Assembly (NCBI GenBank): GCA_030737875.1
Contig: CM060912.1
Location: 209,759,231 to 209,823,230, forward strand
Source: Allium sativum
Lineage: Eukaryota > Streptophyta > Magnoliopsida > Asparagales > Amaryllidaceae
Direction: 5' to 3'
DNA length: 64,000 bases
The position numbers were made by a program, and so were the translations under genes. Positions 10,056 through 19,920 of the stretch are shown here, in pieces (positions within the stretch are counted from its first letter, which is position 1; each line of letters begins with the position of its first letter). The notes beneath the pieces were generated by a model. It saw only the letters and a program-made list of their open reading frames with translations, had not been told where the DNA came from and searched no databases.

Positions 10056-10335
10056 CTGGGTGGCCCAGGCGGGTGTTCTTCCACCCTGGCCCAATGGGCC
10101 CCACTTCGGAATATTTAATTATTTAATTCTGTTTGAATTTTTAAATTTAATTTAAAACTTCCGAAGGCCATATCTTCTTCATACGGACTCCGTTTTTCGA
10201 AAACTCGGACTCTATTTCGCGTATTTTTCCGAGACGAACGCAATGGCGTATCCCGTTTCCCTTAGTTCTTTGATTTGAATTTGATTATACTTTAATTCAT
10301 AAATTTCACAGTTATTGAATTTTCGGGGTGTTACA

Positions 10336-10340
10336 GTTCA
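10336..10340. repeat. Right target-site duplication of the chromovirus (GTTCA)
   Basis: Follows CA at 10335; partner GTTCG at 209-213 with one mismatch. Confidence 0.7.
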
Positions 10341-10860
10341 GTTGTATGTCAATCGATAGGTTGACAGACTGTTGTAAGCGTTAAATATTTATATTTAATG
10401 CTTATACAGTGTAGAATGCACTCTGGATGATGGATGATTATTTATCACTGTTGTTGTATACATGTATTGTATGAAATCCATATAATCAAATTATATGGTA
10501 ATTGACTGTGTCTGATTCCAGTTCAGAAAGAAGGAATATTTTAAAATAATATTCAGTAAAAGATCAAAATTTGATTTTGATGTCCGATTTGGGATAGACA
10601 CGAAAATATTTAAATATATAAAGCCATGTTGATTAGATTGACGCCATTTGAACATGAACGATATTTTTATCGATTTTATTCATTTCTATAATGAATATCG
10701 AAAAGGAATTGATTTCAAAATATAATGTTTTGAAAATACAATCATTTATATATTAATGATATTGAATATTCAATTTTGATTTGAAATTGAATATGAAGTT
10801 GAAATCGTTTTGAAAACGAATTTAAAACGATTTATAAAATAGTTTTAATTGGAAATCGAC

Positions 10861-10869
10861 AATATATAT

Positions 10870-10920
<51 letters not shown>
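10861..10920 (+). promoter_or_regulatory. TA tract, putative LTR core promoter
   Basis: About 60 bp of nearly pure TA immediately followed by TGGCCTGAATAGAACGCG. The same arrangement is present at 22677-22717, 37214-37243 and, reversed, 47043-47086, 54556-54589 and 61888-61917. A TATA-like tract with a conserved downstream block in every copy suggests a promoter and start region, but no transcript evidence is available. Length varies strongly between copies, as for a microsatellite. Confidence 0.5.
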
Positions 10921-10921
<1 letters not shown>

Positions 10922-11599
10922 GGCCTGAATAGAACGCGCCGCGTTGTGGCAGTTCGCAAATTTCGACCATTGACTTCGAATGGAAATTACGGGAGATTCG
11001 ACCGTCGGATTCTCCTAAAACCGAAACCATTGGGTTCATATCAAAAAGAGATTTCCAACTAATATTAGAGATTTGAAATCTAATAGTTGGATTTGGAATT
11101 ATGTCCAAATCAAATTTGTAAAAGGTCGTTGTAAGTGCAGTTCGATGGCCATTTATGGAAATCGACTGTACGGGCCTTGATAAAATTATTAAAAATATCA
11201 ATAATTAGTGTAAAATCATAAGAAATGATTTGGAAAGAATTGGGATGAAAATTTCCATATTTGAAAAGATAAAAATAGATTTTTATTGAAATGAACTAGT
11301 TATTAACTAGAATTATAATCCAATATTTTTAAACAAATAAATTGGATTTGAAGTGGTTTTAAAAATAACCAGAATTTCCAATATATGAATTGGAATGGAT
11401 TTGAATCGAAATTATCTTCGGAATATTTCGATATTGGATTCCATGATTATACGGATGTTGTGGAGGAATTTGGAAGATATATATATATATATATATATCA
11501 TTATTCCAATACGGTATTTGTTGATTCCAGAATTTGATATTGAATATAAGCCGATATATTTTCTATTCAGAGCCTTTTATTTAATATCAAATGTGATTT

Positions 11600-12585
11600 T
11601 GGGTTTGTCGTGAATGGTGTCTTCATTAACACTATTCTTGAACCCAGTTGAGAAAAGATTAAATCTTTTTATTTAGATTTAATGAAGTATACTAATTAAT
11701 TAATATTTAATTGGAATTGAATTGAAATTGGTTTTTGGGTTTATCGTGAACGGTGTTTTAAATAACACTTGTTCTTTAACCCGATTAACAATGGAATGAG
11801 ATTTTGGGTTGTCGTGAAAGGTATCTTTAATAATACTGCTCTTAAACCCAATGGAGTTAAGAAAATTAGAGACTAACTGGAGATTAGTTAAGTTGAATGG
11901 TTTCCTGGGTATTGATCTAATGTTGGTTTCAGCATTCAGGGTTAAAACTTAGGGAATTGTTCTCTTACTAATTTACGGTTAGAGACTGATGGAATGTGAA
12001 TTGGGTTTGTTGTGAACTGTGTTTTAGCGACATTCGTTCTTTAACCCGATTTACAGTGAAATGGGATTTGGAATTTATAAATCTTTTGTTAAGATTTAAA
12101 GGAGATTTTCCAAAGTAAAGATTTCCAATTTAACATATTAAATTGGAATTGAATGGAATTCGATTTGGTAATAATCGAAGTAAGCTTCTGTAGAGGAAGA
12201 CGGTTAACATATATGGAATTTAAAAGGCCTTGTCGCTATTCCATTTATATTCTCGGTTGGATATGGAAGTTTATATCGATTATATATATATCGATTTGTT
12301 TTCCATGAAGATTCCATTGTTAATGGAATGTGATTTTGGGTTATCGTGAATGGTATCTTTAATAATACTGTTCTTAGACCCAACGGAGTTAAGAAAATCA
12401 GAAACTAACTGGGGATTAGTTAAGTTGAATGGTTTCCTGGGTATTGATCTGATGTTGATTTCGGCCTTCGGGGTTAATACTTAGGGAATTGTTTACTTGC
12501 TAATTTACGGTTAAAGGCTGATGGAATGGAATGTGATTTTGGGTTTATAGTGAACCGTGTTTTAAATGGCATTGGTTCTTTAACC
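11600..12585 (+). repeat. Six copies of a ~46-bp hairpin module
   Basis: Copies at 11600-11646, 11737-11782, 11806-11850, 12003-12047, 12338-12381 and 12541-12585. Consensus starts GGGTTTRTCGTGAA and ends GTTCTTTAACCC; the two ends pair (GGGTT/AACCC) and so do inner arms GAAC/GTTC and GTGT/ACAC. In copies 3 and 5 the inner arms are GTAT/ATAC, a matching change. Three copies are in each B1 LTR (for example 23391, 23518 and 23852) and at least one, slightly decayed, in B2 (46330-46376, reversed). Confidence 0.75.
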
Positions 12586-12590
12586 CAGTT
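11806..12590 (+). repeat. Tandem duplication, ~532-bp period
   Basis: 11806-12060 and 12338-12590 align along their length (hairpin, AACTAACTGG, GATTAGTTAAGTTGAATGG, TCCTGGGTATTGATCT, AATTTACGGTTA, second hairpin). Explains part of the hairpin expansion. The shared core also appears in the partial LTR at 43701-43830 and, diverged, inside the chromovirus at 4490-4570. Confidence 0.75.
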
Positions 12591-14265
12591 AAAGATAGGA
12601 TATGATTTCCTAAGTTAAATAATCATTAATATTGATTTTTAGGAAGATTAAAACCAAGTGGAGTTTTAATCAATCTTTAATTAGATTGAAATGATCGAGA
12701 ATGGAGTATCACCAGTTTTGCTCCACGCGATAGTTAAATCTTTAATTAGATTTGAACGTTAAATGGTAATTGAATTTACCGATAACACCATGGTGTTGGA
12801 TATGAAGTATTACCAGTTTTGCTTCATGGGATGAATAGGCTGGGATTGGGAAATTAAACAAATGATTACTTCGGTAAGGTTCGCTAATCCTGACTAGTTT
12901 GGATAAACCACAATTTGGTTTGAATTGAAATCCAAAAGAAGATTAAAGAATAAATTTAAAGAATTTATCTTTGATAAAATTAATGGGAACCTTTCCCAAA
13001 GTATAAGAATATTTGAATAAAGGAATATTATGGATTGGAATGAGGCGTATGTTGTGTTTTTATAGCACTTGTTTATTATATACGCGAGTTATTCAGAAAG
13101 ACCGGGTTTATCCCATTCTGAATAACTGAGTCGACGATGTGTCGAGGATGAAGACGGTGGTTGAAGACCGGAGGTCTTCACATCGTATGGATGATTACTG
13201 ATGTCTTGATTGGGCTGTACACCCAAGACGAGGTAAAAAGTGGTGATCGTCCAGACGTACTTGGAGATCGACGGATATGTGAGGGCCTCTCCCCTGTGTT
13301 GGATGTATTAAGGAGGAATAAGGTGCCTCCGGTTTCGTTTAGTCCTAGAACGAACTTGTAAATGGATGTGTGTCTGACATCGAATTTCATTCTATGTGAT
13401 AGATATACATCGGTTGCATAGCATGAATTGCCTATATGGCATGTTGAGATGCAAATGATCTGGGCTTCTGTTGAAAAGAAGAGTCTTGTGGTTGATGATC
13501 AAAGCATGACTTTAATATAGCGTAGCTTTTTGTAGCGTTAATTCGCGAGCCTCACACCCCGTTGTGGACCAAAAACGGGAGAGGACTTCAGGGAGGACAT
13601 GCGTTTCCTTCTAGCTAGAAGTGGTGTCAGCGTTTTGCACGCCCTGACATTTTACTTATGTGGATGATGGATAGCGAGGTGCCTCGGTTATATCGGTCGT
13701 TCTGGGGCCGATAGTTTGGTCGGATATGACCAGTTTACGCCCTATAGGGCGGGGAAACGCATTGTTCAGGCATTTTAATCCACTCCGTGTGGACCAGCCC
13801 TGACGATCCAAGGGTCACTCGAGCTCTGATCCTGAGGGGCGGGCTAGAGCATCTCGAAACCGTAAGGACGATCCCTTGCCTTGGTTCACAGATAGAAATC
13901 CAACGTCCAATACGTGACATTTGCGGGTTTGATTATAGATCCTTGTATTGGCGACATGATGTATGGTATCCATGCCGTCTAGGATTGATACATTTATATT
14001 TGAAGTTGTTTTATACACTATGCACTTATAATAGTGTCAAATGATTTGTTTTAACGTACCAAGCATGCTTGGCAATTATAAGGGAAAACCCTATCCCCCG
14101 GTTTGCGTTGCATTGTGTGATAGGACCTAGGTCTTATAATAGCTTCATTTTCCAAAAAGCATTGCGCTGTTTTGTTATATGCACTGGTATTCTTGGGAGG
14201 AAACCCGTTCCGTGTTATTCGGCATGGTCCCTTAATATATCTGATTTAAAGTAAAGTTTTAGCTA

Positions 14266-14400
14266 ACTGTTTTAGTTCTCACACCAGTCACATGACTGAT
14301 CTGGAGTTTATTGTTTTAACCTAAACTCTGGGTGCCCCTATTTTCTACACGGGCAGCTAGTAGTTTTGGTTTTGTAGATTTATATTCAAAGGATCCTGGT
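14266..14400 (+). other. Conserved R/U5-like block with stem-loops
   Basis: Contains TTTTAGTTCTCACACCAGTC, then ACTCTGGGTGCCC ... ACGGGCAGCTAG. GGGTGCCC and GGGCAGC can form a stem; CAGTC(N)4GACTG forms another in most copies. The same block occurs in all B copies and in D (about 24390-24480, reversed), making it the best conserved LTR segment across these subfamilies. A pyrimidine-rich TTTTGNAG after it resembles a splice acceptor. Confidence 0.6.
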
Positions 14401-14671
14401 TTACAGCTGGAATGATATTCGGAAAGCTCTGTATCCGTATATTCTTTTCAGTTGTGTTTTGTATTATTTTCTACTGCATTGTAACTTGTAAATCTCTGAT
14501 GTTTAGTAAATGTGTAATATTTATTCATACTCTGTATATTCTTGTATTCTGATGAAATTGTTGTAATAGACAATGAAATGTTCTTCTGTTTGTGTTCTGA
14601 TTTGTCTTGTGCTCAAAGCAATCCGTTCTTTCTCTTCTCTTCGGGGACCGGGGAAGTTTCGGGTTCTTACA

Positions 14672-15019
14672 GAACTCATTGTCATCATGAATTTGATAAA
14701 TATAGTACAAGGGAAAAAAAATCTTATTGCAAGTATTCCACAAGAAGATCTTGATCAATTAAGAGAAAATTTCGTGTTTGATATATTTCAAGATGAACTA
14801 TACTGTTAGACACCAGACAAATTTTGTGCCTCCACTTAAACATTTGTAGATAAATTAACAGATAACTTGAGGAAGGGAAATACTACCAAGGGCAATTCTA
14901 CAACAAACTATGTGTTTGAGCTGAAAAGATTAGAATTGAATACTACTTTATTAGAAGTAGGGATTTATAGGTTTTCTGATATAGGAAATTGTTATAAGTT
15001 TAGATTGCTACCATCATAG
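14672..15019 (+). pseudogene. Broken reading frame of unknown origin
   Basis: One frame runs from the LTR end to a stop at 15017-15019 with only two internal stops (TAG 14807, TAA near 14855). The readable parts have a protein-like composition, for example SIPQEDLDQLRENFVFDIFQ and TTNYVFELKRLELNTTLLEV. I do not recognise the family. It could be a fragment of a host exon or of another transposable element, cut at its 5' side by the LTR. No start codon context, intron or promoter is visible. Confidence 0.35.
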
Positions 15020-15156
15020 TTGGTACATTATTCAAATATTACTATTATAGTTTACTTGTATGTCAATTCTGTTACATTGATGTAGTTTCAAATTGCTGTT
15101 AATAGGTGTTATGTTTTGCAGTTTCTACTCTTTTGAGTTTTGGCACTTATATTTTC
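15020..15156. other. Unassigned AT-rich stretch
   Basis: Between the broken frame and the start of LTR C. No gene or repeat recognised. Confidence 0.4.
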
Positions 15157-15640
15157 TGTAACATGCCGCATTTTTAAAATAAAAATGTGAGTAACTTAAT
15201 TAAATAATGAGAATTATATTAAACGAACTGCGCCATTACGTCTGCCTCGGAATTTTGGTCAAGATAGATATCTGGATTGCGTAAAATGGACATCGTATAA
15301 AGAAGTCATTAAGCCTAGAAGTTTGTATACGCACAAGAGAAATATATATATACACACACAAATAAATCAAAATATAAAATAAATAATAAAATAATGATTG
15401 CATGTAATAAATACATGCACTGAAAAAAATGTAATGCATGCATTGAAAGAAAGAAAGGATTGGTTGCATGCAGTGTAAATATGCTGCATGCACTGACTTG
15501 CAAACATAATGCATTAATATTAAAAGAGAAATAAAAGTAAAGATTCATGCAATGGTTTAATTTAAATATTGTAACAAACATGAAAAAGAGAAGTAAGGAG
15601 AGAATAATAATTATCATTGTTCTAAGACTTGTTAACAAAA

Positions 15641-15712
15641 GCTTTAGTAGTCCAGTTGGTTAGAATAAGTGACATGCATACAAGACGTATAGAGTTCGAT
15701 CCCCGCCAACGC
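15641..15712 (+). other. tRNA-derived (SINE-like) sequence
   Basis: A perfect pol III A box, TAGTCCAGTTGG (15648-15659), and a B box, GAGTTCGATCC (15692-15702), at 32 bp spacing, followed by CCCGCCAACGCCA. The acceptor, D and T stems do not pair well, so this is not a functional tRNA; a SINE head or tRNA fossil in the LTR is the better reading. No clear target duplications or tail found. Confidence 0.55.
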
Positions 15713-15799
15713 CATATTATTGTTTTAAGGCAAACGGCTAAAATAACACATGTTCATGAGAGAAGATATGTATAAACACACATATAAGAAAGTAAAGAA

Positions 15800-15867
15800 A
15801 ATATATGTATATATATGTATGAGAATGGACGCGTATATATGTGTAGGAATATATATATATATACATG

Positions 15868-15906
<39 letters not shown>
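15800..15906. repeat. TA/ATGTAT-rich microsatellite
   Basis: Alternating TA runs with ATGTAT and ACATAC interruptions. Small reading frames here are artefacts of the dinucleotide repeat. Confidence 0.85.
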
Positions 15907-15908
<2 letters not shown>

Positions 15909-16322
15909 GACATAAAATTCAAGATAAGGCTGAAATCATAGAAATATGGCAAGAATCAAATAGCTGTGCAATACCGTTTGAATTTTGAAAATGAAACAAA
16001 AGGCGTGTGTATATATATACGCGTAAAATGGTTGTTAGAAGAATTATATACGTATAAGAAGAATATATGTGAATATAACAGTTAAATAAATTCCAGAAAT
16101 TCAAAAGTTCGAAAATCAAATTTCTGCACCAAAACAATTCAAACTTTTGCGCCCAATTGGCATATTTAGTTGGTAGGAAATGACAATGCATGCCTTGTTG
16201 GGTTTATTCTATTGGTCCAATTAAAAATTATTGTTGACGTGACAACTTCCTATTGGCTATATGACAAGGAGAGAATAGATTTCGTCAGAAAAAATAGACG
16301 GTTAGCATCGATTTAAGCTTCA

Positions 16323-16330
16323 TATATAAA
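16323..16330 (+). promoter_or_regulatory. TATA box, putative promoter of LTR C
   Basis: TATATAAA followed by a pyrimidine-rich leader (TTCACTCTCTTCTTCTTCC about 50 bp downstream), the usual look of a plant pol II start region. The position, 1.17 kb into the LTR, fits a U3/R border. Confidence 0.55.
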
Positions 16331-16437
16331 GGACCATATCGCTCTCCATTCTCGTTTGTTGTTTCTTCACTCTCTTCTTCTTCCTCCATATAATTTCTGA
16401 ATAAAATTATTAATTATAATATTGGAGCGCTGTCTAA

Positions 16438-16579
16438 ATGAAGATTAAAAAAAAAGAATTATCGTCAACAGCGACAAATTCAGAAAATAAGGAGTTTCCA
16501 ACTACAGCAACGGTACAAACTCATGACTCTCAATCTGCAACCAATCCAAAGAGATTCTTTTCTACATCGGCATATCAAG
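16438..16579 (+). other. Putative first exon in LTR C (short reading frame to a splice donor)
   Basis: An ATG 108 bp after the TATA box opens a frame of 47 codons (MKIKKKELSSTATNSENK at the start, FFSTSAYQ at the end), reaching a consensus donor AAG/GTGAGT with GT at 16580-16581. The frame continues unspliced to 16683. A consensus acceptor TTTCTGCAG/G ends at 19529, 81 bp before the LTR end. Splicing would give a short peptide stopping soon after the junction (GYQS then stop), so the reading frame may be incidental while the intron is real. No homologue recognised. Confidence 0.35.
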
Positions 16580-17110
16580 GTGAGTGGATTTATGTTATAT
16601 CATTTTTGATAATGATATATTATCGTTTAACATTCCCCGTTATTATACGATGTGAATTTGCTAGAATAATTATAAAGCATTGAAATGTTATATATGACAT
16701 GTTGAAATATGATATGTTGAAATGTTTAAACATATGTTAAAAAGATTAAAGTGACGAATATGACATATTGGTATATTAATATGTTAAGATATTAATATGT
16801 TGGAAAAAATCATATGTTGAAATGCAAACTTGTCAAAATATGCGTAACTATTACTGTTGCAATTACATGATTCACTTGTGGCATATTATTTGCTGTAGAA
16901 TTGAGAAAATGACATGTTAACTTGTTAGATTTGAACAATTACATGATTAAACAGTTACATGTCAGAATATAAATTATTGTATGTTAGAAAGAACATGCGA
17001 CATAAAATAGGCATAATATGATGATATATAAAATAGATTGTGGTAAAAATGTGAAAAGAATAATATGGCTAAATTTACAGTAAATAGGAAACAGTAACCA
17101 CACTTAGACA

Positions 17111-17197
17111 CGAGGTTAGATTACACTTCTAGTAGAAGTCTGCCTGCAACTGCCCGACATATCCAGCATCCACAAGTGGTAAATCTAATGTGAGGGG
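17111..17197 (+). other. Two-stem ~90-nt LTR motif, copy C1
   Basis: Sense-strand sequence from CGAGGTTAGATT to TCTAATGTGAGGGGTC, closely matching copy A1 at both ends (TCTAATGTGAGNGGTC shared). Outer arms TTAGA/TCTAA pair. The inner stem of this copy is weaker. Located 1954-2040 nt from the LTR start, almost the same offset as in the chromovirus LTR. Confidence 0.65.
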
Positions 17198-17235
17198 TCT
17201 AAGTGCATAAATAAAACATGTAATGGTGCTAAAAC

Positions 17236-17321
17236 ATGAGGTTAAGTCAACTTGTGGAAAAATTCAGCCCGGAATCGCCTGGCAAATCCAGCATCCACAA
17301 GTGTAGGCTTAATGTAGGAGG
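17236..17321 (+). other. Two-stem ~90-nt LTR motif, copy C2
   Basis: Second copy after 38 bp. Outer arms TTAAG/CTTAA and inner arms ACTTGTGGA/TCCACAAGT (nine pairs), with centre GCCCGGAATCGCCTGGC. Both stems differ from copies A1, A2 and C1 while still pairing. Confidence 0.65.
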
Positions 17322-19612
17322 TCTAACGCGTAAATATATATATATAAGGGTTGGAATGAACAGAGAATGATAAAAACCTATTATAAATAAATTACATTAA
17401 TGAGGATGTTATATAATATGTAGACTTGTCCTAGGGACAAGTGGATATTATAACTTAGGTTATAATAAACTAGTGAGTAAATGAGACAACTTCTGTAATG
17501 AGATAAGTGGATCTTAATTGTAAATTATGTAATCAGTAAATGGGGGAAAATTTATGAAATGAAAGAAGTTATACTTAATTATAAATTAAGTAATTTGAAA
17601 ACATGGAAAGCTAAAATATGCTGATTAGAATAACATGTTAAGGTTTGTCCTAGGGACAAAAAGGAACTTACAATATAGGTTATAGAAAGGAGACTTATTA
17701 GTGAATCTTAGTTAAGAAAACTAAGTTAATAAGTAAACAACGATAAGTTGTGGTGACAGGGTAAGGTGGAATTATGATTAAATAGGAAAGAATGAAGAAA
17801 ACTTATGAAATTAAATAAGTAATATTTAATCATAAATAATGAGAGACATGTTAACAGAAAACATGTGAATTGAGATATACGTAATTACATATTAAGTAAA
17901 ATATGTTATTGTAACTATGAAATCAAACAAGAATGTGAGGGGATTATGCATTATAGACATTGGATCATAATCTAGAGAATAACATGTTGTGGGCTTATTA
18001 ATAAACTTAAATGCATTAAGTTATATGACTGAAATTAATAAGCAAGAGAAGCTTGGTAACTTGAATAAGAAGTCAATGTGAATAAGAATAACCGAGTTAA
18101 ATGGAAACCTGATGAGGTAAAGAAAGAGCATATAAGACTGTTTAGACATAGGATCTAATGACACATTAGACTGTGGCGCTTGGACCAGTTCGTATGCTTG
18201 AGAGTGAACAACCCAACGGGGTAGATCATCGTGGTGTCATGAGGCATGAGGGCAACGCATGTTCGTATGATTATTCTGTCGGCTCCGAAGGACTGGAAGG
18301 TGAAGCATGTGGCTTCTTGAGATAACGTAAGGTGCTCTTGGTAGTCCTCTGTGTGGTGGCAGATGTTTAGGCTGTGCTCCCAGGGGTTGGATCTGCGCGT
18401 AACTACCAGTTGGGAGGACCTTGACTGAAAAAGTAGCTTTGCGGTCAGAATGCTATGACGTGGCGGCACTAGGGTGATTCGGCGGTCGCCTCAATAGGGA
18501 GGCAGAGGTTAGACCAACAGAGATAGTAGATCGTAAGGTACCCGTCATCGGTAGGCAGTGGAATGCGAAAAGACTAGAGCTAAACGCAATAAACCATTCA
18601 CCTTTCACTACCGGGGTACGGTGGTTAAGGGGAGACGCCAACTGAATGTTTAAATTGTTTGTTAGGGGTAAGTCCCTTAGCTCTTGTAGTCTTTATTAGT
18701 TGAGGGAAGGGCCGAGGTGGGGCCATAGCCACCATGAAAAAAACAGACCTGAGGGATGTCTGTATTTTGAGGCCCTTAATGACGGGCCTGTAGATATATG
18801 GAAAAGCTCCCGACCAAGTTCTATGTTTCTTGTATAGCTCTGCCACGAAACTCGGTGCACATTATGTGCAGTTAAGGCATCGAATACAGTTGATATGTAC
18901 ATGGGAAAGTCTAGATACACCCATGTCGGCTTTGGGTGGTGTATCGTAGACTTGAGAGCATTACTCTGGTATGGAATCTGATTCAATCGAAGGTGGCAGT
19001 CCGTACGCTTATGTAGCATAGTAATGGCAGATATATGCGGAACGTAACAATGTTATGTAGAGATCTGTACATCACTACGGCGTAGGATGAGGGACTGCGT
19101 TTATTTCTATGACATTTCTGTGGAAACCGTGTGAGTGGAGTACCATGGGGTGTACCTCAATATTGGGGGGTAGCTACATATATACTATATTAGGTTAATC
19201 CACTGGGAAGTAAATGAGTGCGACATGTGTGTAAGCCTTGAGTGTTGTTAACCCAAGTAACCTAATAAATAAGAAAACGTGATTGAATGTTATATGTAGG
19301 ATTATCCAAAGTGTATAATTTAAAATCCAGTATCAAAACTTGTGTTCTAATCCCTTCCTCATAACATACTTGCAGGTTAGATTTGTGGCAGAGACATGAT
19401 AGCTTTGGATACTGGTTAGGTAGTATTATTAATACGGTAAGGCTATACTTTGATCATATTATATTTTATCCTTTCCGCTATGAGATATTTTCTGAGTTTG
19501 ACATATTTTATGTCTCTGTTTTTCTGCAGGATACCAGAGCTAACCAACATGAGTTTTGATACGTTAGAATTTAAAAAAAAAATCGGTCTATCGGAATTCA
19601 GGTTGTTACATC

Positions 19613-19624
19613 TGGTATCAGAGC
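19613..19624 (+). other. Primer-binding site of element C
   Basis: TGGTATCAGAGC, complementary to initiator-Met tRNA, two bases after LTR C. Followed by TTAGGTTTA, like the other elements. Confidence 0.9.
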
Positions 19625-19915
19625 TTAGGTTTAGGATTCCTATATAGATAATGAGTGAACGTATTTGTATTTTTAAAAATAAATAAATATATATATACCT
19701 AGATCCACATAGGAACCCACTAAATAGAAAGAGCATAATATGATAAGAAATGGGATATTTATTTTGTACACTAAAGGAATGAATATGGAAATTTGAGACC
19801 CTTAGGAAATTTGGATGGAAAGTGTACAATATACTTTGAATGGAAGGAAAGTGAATCCCGTATGATTAGCATTTTGGGTTAGTGGGTTTGGTGGTTAAAC
19901 CTTATAAATTGGAAA

Positions 19916-19920
19916 AGGTT
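19916..19920. repeat. Left target-site duplication of element B1 (AGGTT)
   Basis: Directly precedes TGTAACAACCCGG at 19921; identical AGGTT follows the CA at 40812. Confidence 0.9.

Larger units (their letters stand above)
214..10335 (-). mobile_element. Ty3/gypsy chromovirus (Tekay-like), internally rearranged
   Basis: A complete LTR-LTR element in minus orientation: 5' LTR 7065-10335, PBS 7051-7062, gag-protease-RT start 5215-6876, integrase tail with chromodomain 4062-4394, PPT 3482-3494, 3' LTR 214-3481. The LTRs begin TGAAACACCCC and end GGGGTGTTACA, forming the usual short terminal inverted repeat. The interior is only 3583 bp; the RT core, RNase H and integrase catalytic core are absent. 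Presence of an integrase C-terminal chromodomain plus the iMet PBS and the GACGAAA...AAGTGGG pre-LTR signature place it among plant chromoviruses, most like Tekay (family assignment from known architecture, not from a search). The element cannot encode its own replication and must depend on enzymes from other copies. Confidence 0.93.
7065..10335 (-). repeat. Chromovirus 5' LTR (right copy)
   Basis: 3271 bp, TG...CA, partner of 214-3481. Because the element is in minus orientation this right-hand LTR is the 5' one and carries the promoter used for the genomic RNA. Contains the second pair of two-stem motifs (8198-8402) and the GTCGAC cluster (9983-10055). Confidence 0.95.
10341..14671 (+). repeat. 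Family B giant LTR (copy A), downstream part
   Basis: Continuation of 1-213. It ends GGGTTCTTACA at 14671, the same end as the B2 LTRs (44217, 51720, 59052 in reverse). No primer-binding site follows, so this is either a 3' LTR or a solo LTR of a plus-strand element whose start lies left of the window. In order it contains a TA tract (10861), the conserved block ending in CCGTCGGATTCTCC, six copies of a ~46-bp hairpin (11600-12585), a ~532-bp tandem duplication, and the conserved R/U5-like block (14266-14400). No coding capacity recognised. Confidence 0.88.
15157..19610 (+). repeat. Element C LTR, 4454 bp
   Basis: Begins TGTAACATGCCGC and ends GGTTGTTACA, with a PBS two bases later; so this is a 5' LTR in plus orientation. 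The right boundary is firm because of the PBS. The left boundary is chosen from the TGTAACA/TGTTACA ends and the LTR-like opening; a second candidate start is TGTAACAAACATG near 15571. The partner LTR is not in the window. Contents: a tRNA-like stretch (15641), a TATA box and possible first exon (16323-16579), two two-stem motifs (17111-17321), and a candidate splice acceptor (19528). Confidence 0.7.
19611..19920 (+). mobile_element. Element C interior, first part
   Basis: Begins with the PBS and continues for 300 bp without coding capacity until it is interrupted by element B1. The interior resumes at 40818. The target duplication AGGTT (19916-19920) belongs to the B1 insertion. Confidence 0.7.

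Noticed and set aside
15641..15712. Functional tRNA gene
   Set aside because: A and B boxes are present but acceptor, D and T stems do not pair and no sound anticodon arm can be drawn.
15725..15952. Frames coding Ile-Tyr repeats
   Set aside because: Artefacts of TA microsatellites; the same applies near 37641-37865.
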